Shown: one piece after another, positions 24,921 to 35,171 of the stretch
How positions within the stretch are numbered: position 1 is the stretch's first letter
Layout of the letters: each line of letters opens with the position of its first letter
From: Distichodus sexfasciatus
Lineage: Eukaryota; Chordata; Actinopteri; Characiformes; Distichodontidae
DNA length: 64,000 nucleotides
Assembly (NCBI GenBank): GCA_032718565.1
Contig: JAVGVS010000010.1
Location: 3,352,318 to 3,416,317, forward strand
Direction of reading: 5' to 3'
Translations under genes and position numbers: made by a program
Notes under the pieces: generated by a model
What the model saw: the letters and a program-made list of their open reading frames with translations, nothing else
Told to the model about the DNA's origin: nothing
Database searches by the model: none

Positions 24921-26934
24921 GCACGACCACCGCTGTGCACTGCGACGCCCCATGTGGAGCGAGACAAGAAAATATGATAAAGAAGAAAGAAAAATCCTGA
25001 AGTCTGAAGCAAACACTGCCTCAGTGCTAGAGGAAATTACAGCAAGTCAATGATCAATCATTTTTCTCTGCCACTCTCCACTGACCTGCCCCAGCCAGCA
25101 TTATGGGTAATACTTTATCAGTGAGTAATGGGGGGTGTTAAGGACAGTGGTGGGGGACCCCTGACAAGTGTTTGTGTTTGCACACTGTCAACACACTTGT
25201 CATCTACCCATCTACTCGCTCGATGAGAGATCTTACCGGTGATTTGTCTGCTCGGATTATTTGGATGTCAGGCTGGGGTTGTTTTAGCAGATTCTACTTT
25301 CTGTCAGGTGTCTTGTCATGTTTTTTGTTTTGGCTTAAAATAACTGACACAAATTAATGGATTGTCAGGAGTACTGTCTGGAATATGAGATGAGATGGAG
25401 GTGTGTTTTTCATCTTCATATTGCTTTTGTCTTTACTTGTGGTTAACTAATAACCCAGTTCTACCCCTATATAACTTTATACGATATTGTAATCACATAT
25501 TTAATATTACTTTATGCATTTTTATTATGCAATTATGCACTTCTCTGTAGAGAAATATTTAATTAAGAATTTCTTTATACTTTTCCTCTCTACTTTTGCA
25601 CATATAATGATGAAATCTAGAACGTGAATTTGTAAGTTTCAGTCTGAAAGGTTACCTGCCAAAAATGCAGTACACAGTCTAATTTATTAGCAATGAAAGG
25701 GTTTGTGAGTGCATACTGTATATAAATTGGGCTCATTTGGTAACTTATTTCATCCTGTCATGATCACGACAGGACAAAGATTTACTAATATGAGCTCAAA
25801 AGGTCAAATGAAACCACCAGCAACAGGCTGGAAAAAAGAAAACAAACAAAACAGACATAAACTGAAGGAAAAATGAGACACTGACCAGCTCTGCAGAAAC
25901 TCCATTGGTAGATAAATAGTAGTAAGAGAAAAGCTAAGGTCAACATAAATAGAGGGAAACAAAGCTAAAGTAAACCCACTGTGAAGTTCACGTTTCTATA
26001 TAATTTTCCCAGTAACTTTCTAGTTCAGTGAATATTTTCTGATAGTTTAAAATCAGATTCAAGACAGTATATTCAATTTACTATGCATGCATTAGGCCTC
26101 TCAATACTTTATACAAATATCTTGCTGTTGCTACTAAACCAACACAACACGTCCTATGCATTGAATATGCCTATTTGACTAGACTCAATGCAAGTGGACT
26201 GGGTTGACTGCTATAATAAATATTGCTGTAAATAAATGGTTAATGGCTATTCAACATCATTTCTGGAGGAATTTGTGAGAGAACTGTGGTGATGTTCAGC
26301 AACAATTAGGACAATTAGAAAGCAAATTTAAAAATAATAAGCCTGCATTACTGGTTAGATTCTTTGTATGTAACCTTGATCATACACAATTGAGTTCACA
26401 CAGAGAAATTTCACAATTTTAAAATCATGCTGGTCATAATTATTGAGCAAAACTGTAGTAGAATTCACCACTCAGTCTTTATCCCCCTAATGATGGTGCA
26501 GAACTTAACGTCACACACTAAACTCCACTGTAATTCTAAAGCATAATCACTTCTACAGAACCCTTGCAGTGTTATTAGTTTCATTAGGAGACTAAAAGTC
26601 CTTCTGACCCTTAGCACTTTCAGTTGGTTCTCTCTCACTCTCGAAAGCCTGCTAACAATCACTGCTGTAACTGTGATAACACCACCCACGCTGTAGTCAG
26701 CAAAATAGCACAAAAAAGTAGTTGATCATTTGAATGCCAACAGAATCCTTTCAACAGTATATACTTAGTCATAAAATACTGTATATCCTGTAGCTCAACT
26801 GTTGATCTGAGACTGGTCAGATCAGTGCTAACATAGTGCTACCTCAGGAAAACACTTTACTTGAAAGATTCTAGTAATAAGTTCACAAATTTAATTCTGC
26901 AAGAGTTATTTTTAGTAGGTAAGTTTAGTAGGAA

Positions 26935-27107
26935 AGTAGGTAGTGTAATGGTTAGGGAGTTGGCCCTGTGATCAGAAGGTCATTGGTTCAAGTCCTGGAC
27001 CAGTAAAGGTACCATTAAGGTACTCATGAGCAAGGTACTGTCCTTAAGCACTGCTCCGTGGCCATTGCCAAAAACAGGTCACATTTTGTGTGAAATGTGT
27101 GTGTATC
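26935..27107 (+). mobile_element. tRNA-derived SINE, family A, internally deleted
   Basis: The head has GTAGTGTAATGGTTAGG (A box region) and GGTTCAAGTCC at 26985-26995 (B box). It is followed by AAAGGTACCATTAAGGTACT and ATGAGCAAGGTACTG. The segment between GCACTGCTCC and GGTCACATTTTGTG is shortened relative to the copy at 34115-34360, so the GGGTCAAATGCAGA part is lost. Confidence 0.8.
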
Positions 27108-27330
27108 ACTGTCTGTCTGGAATTCTAATTGACAGTAGCTTCACTATCTTTTACTACATTATTAACTGATGCAACTTGCAGGGTTAATCTTAAATATAAC
27201 AAATATTCAAACATCAACACACAAGAACATTAATATGTGCTTCAGTAGTTATACATTTAAAAAATCATAGGGCAGACAGCATGATCCTCTAGCAGACATT
27301 TTACACCTTCTATCCAATGTAAAAGTGAGA

Positions 27331-27445
27331 GAAAGTGAGCGATTTATTCAGACACGAGTGGTCATAGTGCACCTTCTGCATAGTGCATGACTTCTGCATT
27401 TAACCCATCCGTGAAGGAGCAGTGGGCAGCTGACATGGCGGATAA
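27331..27445 (-). mobile_element. tRNA-derived SINE, family A, 3' half
   Basis: Read on the minus strand it gives CACTGCTCCTTCACGGATGG, GTTAAATGCAGAAG, then GTGCACTATGACCACT and AATAAATCGCTCAC, matching the distal half of family A. The tRNA-like head is missing. It lies in inverted orientation about 220 bp after the plus-strand copy at 26935-27107. Confidence 0.65.
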
Positions 27446-27842
27446 ACATTTTACTGCTCTTTATTTACTGTTAAAAAATCTCCATCTGCATGTTCATTTC
27501 TTCTGTGTCCATTTCTAATGCTTCATTTTTTTATACTGGCTATGACACTATTAGGGTATGTGTATTTCATGTTGGTGAAATACATATTTAATGGAGAAAG
27601 CATTAGAGGCACTCAGTACATTGCAGTAAACCTACATTTTTTATCTTTGTTCTCATCAACATTAACCTTTAAAGCCCTGCTATAGTGCAGCTCTACCAAG
27701 GCCTACAGTACTGCCTTTACTGTATTAATGCAATCATAGGCTGAAATAAATGCAGTTATAAGCTGAAATAAATGTTCTTTTTTTACATGCAAGGCAAAAT
27801 CCAAAACTCTGGTTTAAGCCTGATCAGCAATAAATGCATAAT

Positions 27843-27847
27843 CTATT
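27843..27847. repeat. Left target-site duplication of the solo LTR
   Basis: CTATT immediately precedes the TGTCA terminus and is repeated exactly after the opposite TGACA terminus at 28353-28357. Confidence 0.85.
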
Positions 27848-28352
27848 TGTCAGGGATCTGGTTAGGATGTGACACAAAAGACAGACGTTAACAATCTTCC
27901 AGTGGCCGGGTTAGGCGGCTGTCGGACTGCTTCACGATTCGGACAGGGATCTGGTTAGGATTTGAACCGAATGCCGAACATTCACAGTTCTGGTTAGGAT
28001 TTAGCAAACTGCTACTCGTTAGCCGTTAGCCCGTGTAGCGTGGTGGTTAACCCAAACACGGCTGAGAACGCGAGTAGGTAGGATTGCCATGCGAGTTGAT
28101 TTAAGAACTCTCTTACACAAAGAGCAAGGATTTCCACACAAATCCGTGTTCTAACAACACACACTCTATCAAAGAGATGAACCCAATAACTGAGAGTACT
28201 CACAGTTGAAGCTGACGGAGTCGGAGAGATGGGCCGCGTGACTCAATGGCAGAGCGATGCGCTGCGAGGAAATGACTCCTTTTATACCCTTTGAACCGTG
28301 ACCGACCACTTCCGGGTCCTACTATCGGTCACGGGAGGCAGTGCGCGTGACA
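27848..28352 (-). mobile_element. Solo LTR (505 bp), gypsy-type ends, minus orientation
   Basis: The element starts TGTCA and ends TGACA, the inverted ends of many Ty3/gypsy-type LTRs, and is flanked by a perfect 5-bp duplication CTATT. It is GC- and CpG-richer than its flanks. On the minus strand it carries a strong TATA box, TATAAAAGG, at 28278-28286, about 67 bp from the LTR start, which fixes the transcription direction as minus. Three copies of CTGGTTAGGAT lie in the plus-strand left third. No gag, pol or second LTR is present, so internal recombination has left a solo LTR. A 63-codon frame inside it has no recognisable product. A tRNA-like TCAATGGCAGAGCGATGCGC at 28232-28261 is a curiosity. 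Family not identified. Confidence 0.85.
28278..28286 (-). promoter_or_regulatory. TATA box of the solo LTR
   Basis: TATAAAAGG on the minus strand, inside the LTR and downstream of the expected U3 start. It could drive transcription leftwards into 27.8 kb and below if the LTR is still active. Confidence 0.6.
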
Positions 28353-28357
28353 CTATT
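28353..28357. repeat. Right target-site duplication of the solo LTR
   Basis: CTATT directly after the TGACA terminus, identical to 27843-27847. Confidence 0.85.
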
Positions 28358-29005
28358 CAAACAGATATTAATGTCATTTGAGGACTAAGATATGTTTTGA
28401 AAGGTCATTAGATTCTTTGTAATACTGTATTATCACCATTCTCCCATACTTCTGTCATTGCTAATTGCCTCTATGGGCAGCTCTTCCAGGCTATCTACCC
28501 TTCCCCCGAGTCTCATAAAGTCTGATAAGTGCTTTTGCATGTCTGCTATAGAATATGTGTATCCCCTTTAAAAGTGAATTTTATGGCATTAAAAAGGAAA
28601 AGGGGGTTGCAGCATATCTGTGTCAGTTTACACACATTTACAGAGGGGAATTATCCGAGCAAAGTGCAGGACAGCTGCTACTTTAAGGGTTGCAAATTGA
28701 CTTGGTGCTATCTGTAATACATTTTCCATCTGCCAGAGTGGGTTACAGACTAAATAGCCTTAGGTTTGCTTGGCCTGGGTGTGTGTGATCCTGTAAGAAC
28801 AGCAAGAGTGTGCCGGACAGATAAACTGTATTCCTAAACATAGAACTCATGAAACGAAGACTGGGGAATTCTTACGAAGCAAACAGCTAGGATTGATATT
28901 TTTCTATCAATTAATCAGGGATAAATTATTTACTTGCTCCAGCAAAATATTTATTTTACATGCAATAATTTAAGCAGTACTATTTACTATGTCCCTTTGT
29001 ATATA
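28358..29005. other. Unique non-coding sequence
   Basis: No gene, RNA gene or repeat is recognised. Confidence 0.6.
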
Positions 29006-29121
29006 AGCAGTGCTTGGGTACAGTACTTGATCATAAGTACCTCAGTGGTAACTTTACTGGTCCAGGATTTGAACCTGCAACCTTCAGATCATGGGGTGAA
29101 TGTGCTAACTGTTACGCCCTT
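29006..29121 (-). mobile_element. tRNA-derived SINE, family A, 5' half
   Basis: On the minus strand it reads AAGGGCGTAACAGTTAGCAC (A box region), GGTTGCAGGTTCAAATCCTG (B box), ACCACTGAGGTACTTATGAT and GTACCCAAGCACTGCT. The distal half is absent, complementary to the truncation at 27331-27445. Confidence 0.75.
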
Positions 29122-30939
29122 CCAGAATAGTTCGTCAGAGGAGTTTCTTTTCAAGAATTCATGTACAATGCGGCTGACGCTGTGGCCACTGAAACTTATG
29201 GAGATCTTTGAAAACTTTTGCTGTGAACCTCTTTACCGTCCGTGTTGGATTCTGCTGCTGCCACTATCTAAAAAACTGTCATGTTGATTAAACTCAACCA
29301 GCCATAATGGTAGCCAGAGACAAAACACTGACATCACTGACACAACATATTATGTAGAGATATTATAGAAATGACAGCATTTTAATTAGTTTTAAATATT
29401 TTAATTATTTGAAACATTTAAGGGATCAAGAATAGTCTACAATATTGATGGTGAAGCATTATCAGATGATTCAGAGCAGCATAGACTAATTTATTAGCCT
29501 CCTTGACTGTTTTTATCTAGCATGTTTAGTGTGTGCCTTTGATAGAGATGGTCAGAAAAACAGAAGACAGAATCTGTGCTTGGTGTTTTTACCTCATGCA
29601 GGGTCTCGGCTCATGCAGCTTACAAGGTGCTATGCAGCAGCGACAGGCTTCTCGGAGTGAGATCTAGCAGTTCACCAAACGCATGGCAGATCTGTCCACA
29701 CTGCGTCTCACGCTGCGCTGCAACGCACCGCAACAGAGCTGGGCGGCTTGCCAGCGAGATGATTGGCAGAAGGTGGCAGGCCGGTCCGTTTTTGGCAGCC
29801 GCTGATTTCCCTCTGCAGAAGCTCGTCCAGCAGCACTGAGGCCAACGAGTGTGTAATTGACTGCATCCAGAAAGGCAATTACTATGGGGCAGAAAGAACC
29901 CTGATGCACACCAGTTTTGGGGTGGGGGCAGGTATGGGTTTAGAAGGGGAAGGGCGGGAATGTATATTTTATTAATTTACAACTGTGACCTTTCCTTGGC
30001 CTTGCAGGAATGCACCAGTAACTGTGCCAACAGTGTTTGTTACTGGCCAGACGAATTGTTAATGTAGCCTAGAGCTGCTGCCACTACAAAGGGTGAGTTT
30101 TTATACACGGTATTATGTTGTGTTTCTTCACTGTGAAAGCGAGAAAGGTTAAAGAGGGCTGATAAAGATAAGGGCACAGTGCAGATGAGATCACAAAAGT
30201 CCATTTTATATGTCAGATCAATCCAGCTGAGCTGTAGGAGTCTTATTGGGCAGGAAATTATGGACATGTTTAATAGATATCGAACTATAGGGAAAGGGGA
30301 TGTGTTAACATACTGTTTGTGTGTATATGTATGTGTGTGTTTGCATCAGTTGTAGTCATTTAGGAGTCAAGAAAAGAAGATATGTATGAGGAACCTTACT
30401 ATCACCATGAGCAGTGCTGATAATGTCAGTCGGCAAGGATGAGGTGTGTGGGTGTATGTGTGTGAGAGAGAGTGAGGCTGAGAGGAAGAGAGTTGGACTT
30501 CTGATAAGGAGTGTAGTTATTACGTTGGGGTTCTGCTTAGAAATATTAACACTTCCATGCTGACTGATGAGGTGTGTAGATGAGGGAGGAAGGGAGTGAG
30601 TTCAGGAGAAAGTGCTTCAAGAAAAGATGGTGGACTGATGATACATGACTGTTTGCTCTGACCTATTTTTATAGTCTTTTGCTAATTCTTATATTAACTC
30701 TAGAAACCTACTTACAGGACCAGTGTATAAGGAGAAGCCGTAGTGTTAAGATAAGCTAATCCCTCTTCGACAGCATATAAAGATGTAGGTATATCTATAA
30801 AAGCTATTAGCATACCGAACTTAGATTCACAATGTCTGCTGTTAGATTTGTTTTTTAAATCATTCATCTTCTAGATTATTATATTACGTAGATGGTCACT
30901 GCATTGAAATGTACTGCAGCTGGAATTAGTATGAAACAT
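29122..30939. other. Unique non-coding sequence with a CpG-rich islet
   Basis: No gene is recognised. A CpG-dense islet at 29590-29850 is listed separately. The 117-codon frame at 28934-29287 runs through the minus-strand SINE and is spurious. Confidence 0.6.
29590..29850. promoter_or_regulatory. CpG-dense islet, candidate regulatory element
   Basis: By eye about seventeen CpGs fall within 250 bp, including TGCGTCTCACGCTGCGCTGC and CAACGCACCGCAAC, far above the background. The sequence is complex, without a transposon signature. Overlapping frames of 87 and 81 codons on opposite strands reflect the GC-rich composition. An unmethylated enhancer or a minor promoter is possible; a coding exon cannot be excluded but nothing recognisable is encoded. 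Confidence 0.35.
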
Positions 30940-31128
30940 ACATTCATTCTTTAATTCATTATCCAAACCGCTTAATCCCCACCAGGGTCGCAAAGCCTAT
31001 CCCGGAAATTTACAGGCGCAAGGCGGGGGACCAACACTGGGTAGTACCTCATACCTTACGGGCCAATTTAGAGTCGCCAATCAACCTCACTCTCAATAGC
31101 CTGCATGGTCTACTTTGGACTTGCAATT
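30940..31128 (-). mobile_element. AFC-like SINE (family B), 3' half
   Basis: The plus strand shows the reversed 3' end: ATTCATTATCCAAACCGCTT, CAGGGTCGC, AAGCCTATCC, GCGCAAGGCGGGGGACCAAC and GGGCCAATTTAGAGTCGCCA. This is the characteristic order of the AFC-type SINE body. The tRNA-like head is missing. Confidence 0.75.
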
Positions 31129-31195
31129 CTGTAAAGCTGCTTTTGACTGTGTCAGTTGTTAAAAAGAGCCATAGAAACAAAACTGATGAGAAATG
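31126..31195 (+). mobile_element. 3' end of a LINE-type retroposon (TGTAAAGCTGC...AGCCATAGAAACAAAACT)
   Basis: The segment TGTAAAGCTGCTTTTGACTG, TCAGTTGTTAAAAAGAGCC and ATAGAAACAAAACTGATGA closely resembles a tail common on teleost retroposons (AAGCTGCTTTGAGACAATGT, AAAAGCGCTATA, AATAAAACTGA). It abuts the AFC-like SINE and may be a nested or adjacent insertion. Confidence 0.5.
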
Positions 31196-31743
31196 AAAGG
31201 AGCCTTGGAGATAGCATTCACAGGCAGAATCTTAGAAGAATTCCCCATTCATCTTGACTTTGAAATGACTTCTTCGCAGAGGAGCTGATTATGGGAAAGA
31301 GCCAACAGCACAAACAATCTGGAGAGTGACCGTATGACTATCTGACCAGAAACCTCTCTCTCTCTCTGTTTCTCTCTCATACACACATACCCACACAATG
31401 TCCCTGCCAGTATATTTATTAGAAATCCAAATCTTGTATATACATTTACTGGTCACTTTAAGAGATACGCAGACTTTGTAGATATTATTTACTAATGTAT
31501 ACAAATATTTTGCCATTCATTACTTGCCTCACTCACCCAAACTGTCACTGATTTTAGAACATAGGGTCTCATTTAACCAGACAAGGTAGATGATAAAACG
31601 TACAATGCTTGAGATGATTATTTAAAGGGGCACAACATCCTCTAAGGCATTTTTTAAGATGCCTAGTAATTTCTGGAAATGTTTTTCATGTTAATGTGCA
31701 ATGATCACATTGGGTTTCTTTTAAATTCTTTTCAAGCTCCAAG

Positions 31744-32025
31744 TTCATTCATTAATTCATTATCCTAACCGCTTAACCCCTATTGGGTACCAGAGCCTAT
31801 CTAAGAAACTATGGGCGCAAGGCCGAGACCATCCCTGGGCAGGTGCCAACACACCACAGGGCAATTTAGAGTTACCAATTAACCTACAGTGCCTGCTTTT
31901 GTACTGTAAGAAACCGGAGCACCCGAAGAACACAAGGAGAGCATGTAAACTCCACACAGAAAGGCTCTACAGCCGACCCCAGGATCAAACCCAGGACCTT
32001 CCACTGTGAGGCTAACCTGCCAATT
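31744..32025 (-). mobile_element. AFC-like SINE (family B), nearly complete
   Basis: From left to right on the plus strand: TTCATTATCCTAACCGCTTA, GAGCCTATC, GGGCAGGTGCCAACACACCA, CAATTTAGAGTTACCAATTA, AAACCGGAGCACCCGAAGAA, AAACTCCACACAGAAAGG, and the inverted B box in AGGATCAAACCCAGGACC. The terminal A-box end is eroded (GTGAGGCTAACCTGCC). It lies about 600 bp beyond the copy at 30940, in the same orientation. Confidence 0.85.
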
Positions 32026-32325
32026 TAAACCATCTTCAATTTGTTTCACAACTCCTTTAACATTAGTTTTTGTTGAAATGCACCACAAGCCATATTTTGA
32101 AAAGAAATATCAAGAAAGCATGAGAGAAATATGCAAACTCTCTTTTTCTTTGCTTCACATGGTCCTGGCCTTTGCTGTTTGGTGCTCTGTTAGAAACTAG
32201 CCACTTTCATTTCATCCCCTTTTTTCATTTAGGATGCAGTGGTTTGTGAAGAGGTGAAGGAAGGCAGGGAGTGGCCGAGTTCAGTGCTGTGATCTTGGCC
32301 ACGTTCTGGATCATTGGCTCAAAGA

Positions 32326-32475
32326 GTGCTGGCTAAGAGTGCAGAGGTGTGTGCCAGCTCGACAATGCCGAGAAGAGAGGTGGGGACACAGCGCCGTACA
32401 GTAATGAAGTCACTCAGCCACCCACCCGGGTCAGAGACACCATTCAACACCTGCACAGAACATTTTATCTCTGAC
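32326..32475 (+). repeat. Copy A of a diverged ~145-bp duplicated element
   Basis: It aligns with 33611-33747 from GTGCTG at the left to TCTCTGAC at the right. It shares the exact 16-mer CAGTAATGAAGTCACT, the exact 12-mer GGGTCAGAGACA, GAGAAGAGA, and GCC.CCCACC.GGG between. By eye identity is roughly 75% with a few short gaps. It contains no microsatellite, tRNA box or inverted end. It could be an anciently duplicated regulatory element or an unrecognised low-copy repeat. Confidence 0.7.
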
Positions 32476-33610
32476 TAACCCTTCCACCTCTTGCAGTCAG
32501 TCAGCCAAGATGCAGGCCCTGACCTCTGAGTGCGTGTGTGGTATTTTTAATTTGGTTAAAGTCCTCTCCTCTTCCCACTACATTTTTTGGCAGTTTTCTC
32601 AGTACCTTTTTAATACTGATGAAATTTTATGCAAAGATAGTTCAGTGAATTAGAAAGGAATGCATGCTCCACACGTCCAAGCACACATTATTCAAATTTT
32701 TTGGGATTAACATCATAAATGATTCATGAATAGAATCACAATTTGTGTTGTTCCCTGTTTCGACAGAGCAAGTAATTAACAAACAGTTGTAGCATCAGAA
32801 CATAACTCAAGCATTGTGCTAGTACTGTGTTCCCAAACAATACACCTAATTATTATTATCATTATTATTATTATGAGTAATAAAACAACATTAAAAGAAC
32901 AGTGAAATAGGTATTAAGACAAAGCAAATCGTGGCTGCATCATTACTCTTGAAGACTTTATCTGAGACTTTATCTGAGAATAAAGAGCTGCATTTAACAA
33001 TGAACCAGGCACACTTTTAGTAAGAGCTGCAGGATATAACTTAAATTCAATGTCATGATTATTTTAAACTTTTACCTCAGTTATGGTGAAGGAATCAAAA
33101 ATGTTATATGTTTTTTGTTGGATGGCTGAACTGAACACGTCAGAACACGACAGTATTTTTAAAGGGGACAGTTTACGAACACAGTATTGAGGAAATGTTT
33201 AAAAAATAAACCAGCACAAGCAAAATTGCATTGTCAGAAGATCAAAATGTTTGTCTCTTTGTGTTTTTAGAAATTTTCCCCAGCCATACTTGTAGTTCAA
33301 TGATCTTAAATTGCAGTCACAAATACTTAGATTGTAGTCTAATTATAATTTACATGGCTTAATTAGCTATCTTGCCTTTTTGATTTTTTAAAAATGACAA
33401 CTGTTATTTCATTAATGGATAATATTATTCATTTATTTATTTTCATTTTCCATCAGACCAGTTTTACATCAGAAGAAATTAGCTTGGCAAGTGGAATACA
33501 AATAGGTGGAGGCTTTCAGAAGCAGGCACACTGATCATATAAGTATTTCTCCATTTTAGGACAGGTGCCAGTTAAAAATCGTTACCAACTAGAATTGTTA
33601 CCAAGTGAAG

Positions 33611-33747
33611 GTGCTGAGAAGGCAGGGGTCCGTGCCAACTCAACAAAGAGAAGAGAATGAGCGCTGTGCAGTAATGAAGTCACTTCGCCGCCCACCTGGG
33701 TCAGAGACATGCCATAAAACACCAGCGTGGAACATTCTGTCTCTGAC
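33611..33747 (+). repeat. Copy B of a diverged ~145-bp duplicated element
   Basis: Partner of 32326-32475, same orientation, about 1.3 kb downstream. Relative to copy A it lacks roughly seven bases before AGCGC (A has GGGGACACAGCGCC where B has AGCGCTGTG), but keeps the CAGTAATGAAGTCACT core and the CCCACCTGGGTCAGAGACA stretch. The segment between the copies shows no similarity to either. Confidence 0.7.
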
Positions 33748-34114
33748 TTTTGCTGGAAATAGAGAAATCTAAATCCAGAGAGAAATCATACAACCTTGTA
33801 TCCTAAAGAATCACTACAATTTGTGGGTTAAAAAAAATCATGGAATATAAATGATTGATACACATAGTCAACAACTGTGCGTGTCCGCTCAGTGACCCCA
33901 ATTAAAAGATGGCTGTATCTTCAGGGGATAATTAGGCTGAACACTCTGTTTTGAATAGATTTGATTTAGCAGACTTTAGCTTATATATGATATAACATCC
34001 TGGAATAAGAGCTTCATTAAATTAAATATACTTTTTAATATGACTTTTCTCCTGCAACTAAATTTACATGTTGTAGAGGTCTGTATAGATGCAGATCTGT
34101 AGTTAAACATAATT

Positions 34115-34360
34115 TTGGGGCAGTAGTGTAATGGTTAGGGTGTCCTTCCCATAAAAGGAAGGATGCCGGTTCGAAGCCTGGGCTGGTAAAGGTACCACCG
34201 AGATACTCTTGACCAAGGTTCTATTCACATGCACCACTGCCCATATTAGCTGCCCAATGCTGCTTCTTGGATGGGTCAAAAGCAGAGGTCACATTTTGTT
34301 GTGGTGCACTGTGCTGTGCTGTGATGTGTTCACAATGACAAAATAATCACTTACTCATTC
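34115..34360 (+). mobile_element. tRNA-derived SINE, family A, full length
   Basis: The head GGGGCAGTAGTGTAATGGTT gives the A box and GGTTCGAAGCC at 34168-34178 the B box. The body has GGCTGGTAAAGGTACCACCG and GGATGGGTCAAAAGCAGAGG, then CACATTTTGTTGTGGTGCAC. The 3' end is TTCACAATGACAAAATAATC followed by ACTTACTCATTC. This and 56216-56444 are the best-preserved copies and a good template for a family consensus. Confidence 0.88.
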
Positions 34361-35092
34361 TACAGTTTTTACACTATGTGAAAATAATATTCTGAATTTC
34401 TCACTTCCAAATTCAGTTAAAGATATGAGGGGTGTTATCTTGAAAAGATCTTATTGCAGAGGCAGAAATAAATGACAGAAGATGAGAGAGAAACATGCTC
34501 TGTGCGCTCTATTCTTGTGCGCTAAAGGAGTATAAATGGAAGCTTGGATTTCTGCGAGTGTCAACATATGGTTTTAGCGAGTGCAAGTGAGGTGTGTAAT
34601 ATATGTAACCTTACTGAGTGAGGGAGTGAGTGAGAGCATCTGACTGGCAGGCAGAGAAAAGATAAGAGTTTGTGAACATGCTGACTCAGTTTTGAGCTGA
34701 AATAAATCTCTGGGTGAGAAGAGAAGAAGCTCAAAGCAGAGAGATGTGGCTGCAAGAAAGAGGTGAGTCAGCTGTGAGCCGATGCTGTTCATTACCGTGT
34801 GTGGAAGGGCCTCGTGCGACTTTAGTCCCAGGGCTGCACGGCTCCCTCAGCCCCTTTAGACTTGTACTTTTGAGAGGGCGAAACTTTTTTAAAAATCAGT
34901 AATTCCCCTCGAGTGGTGGCCGCCAGAAGTGGAAAATTGTGCGCAGTTGTCGTCTGTCCTTTTCGTCTTTTGTTCTTTCATTGAAACTAAATTGCCCATT
35001 AAATTAAACCTCTATTCACAGAAGAAGCTATTACCCGATGTGAAGTTTTATTCCCAAACTAATTCTTCTGCTTTCACTCAAAAGGTCAGTGA

Positions 35093-35108
35093 TATATATA
35101 CTCTCTCT

Positions 35109-35170
<62 letters not shown>

Positions 35171-35171
35171 G
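35093..35171 (+). repeat. Compound microsatellite (TC)n(AC)n(AT)n
   Basis: TATATATAC leads into a TC run (35101-35112), then about 24 AC units to 35160, then ATATATATATATG. It is a polymorphism-prone compound repeat. Confidence 0.97.

Larger units (their letters stand above)
21695..26934. other. Unique non-coding sequence
   Basis: No gene is recognised in this 5.2-kb stretch. It holds a possible repeat at 22015-22175, a T18 run at 22789-22806, a GT microsatellite at 24213-24235 and a purine-rich tract at 24650-24920, which explains the overlapping 119- and 122-codon minus-strand frames there. Confidence 0.6.
32026..34114. other. Non-coding sequence with a diverged internal duplication
   Basis: No gene is recognised. 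The main content is the pair of related ~145-bp sequences at 32326-32475 and 33611-33747. There is also a perfect 12-bp tandem duplication (GACTTTATCTGA twice) at 32954-32977 and a short ATT cluster near 32850-32874. Confidence 0.6.

Noticed and set aside
25754..25773. CCTGTC...GACAGG palindrome as an LTR end
   Set aside because: No LTR-like body, second end or target duplication could be found around it.
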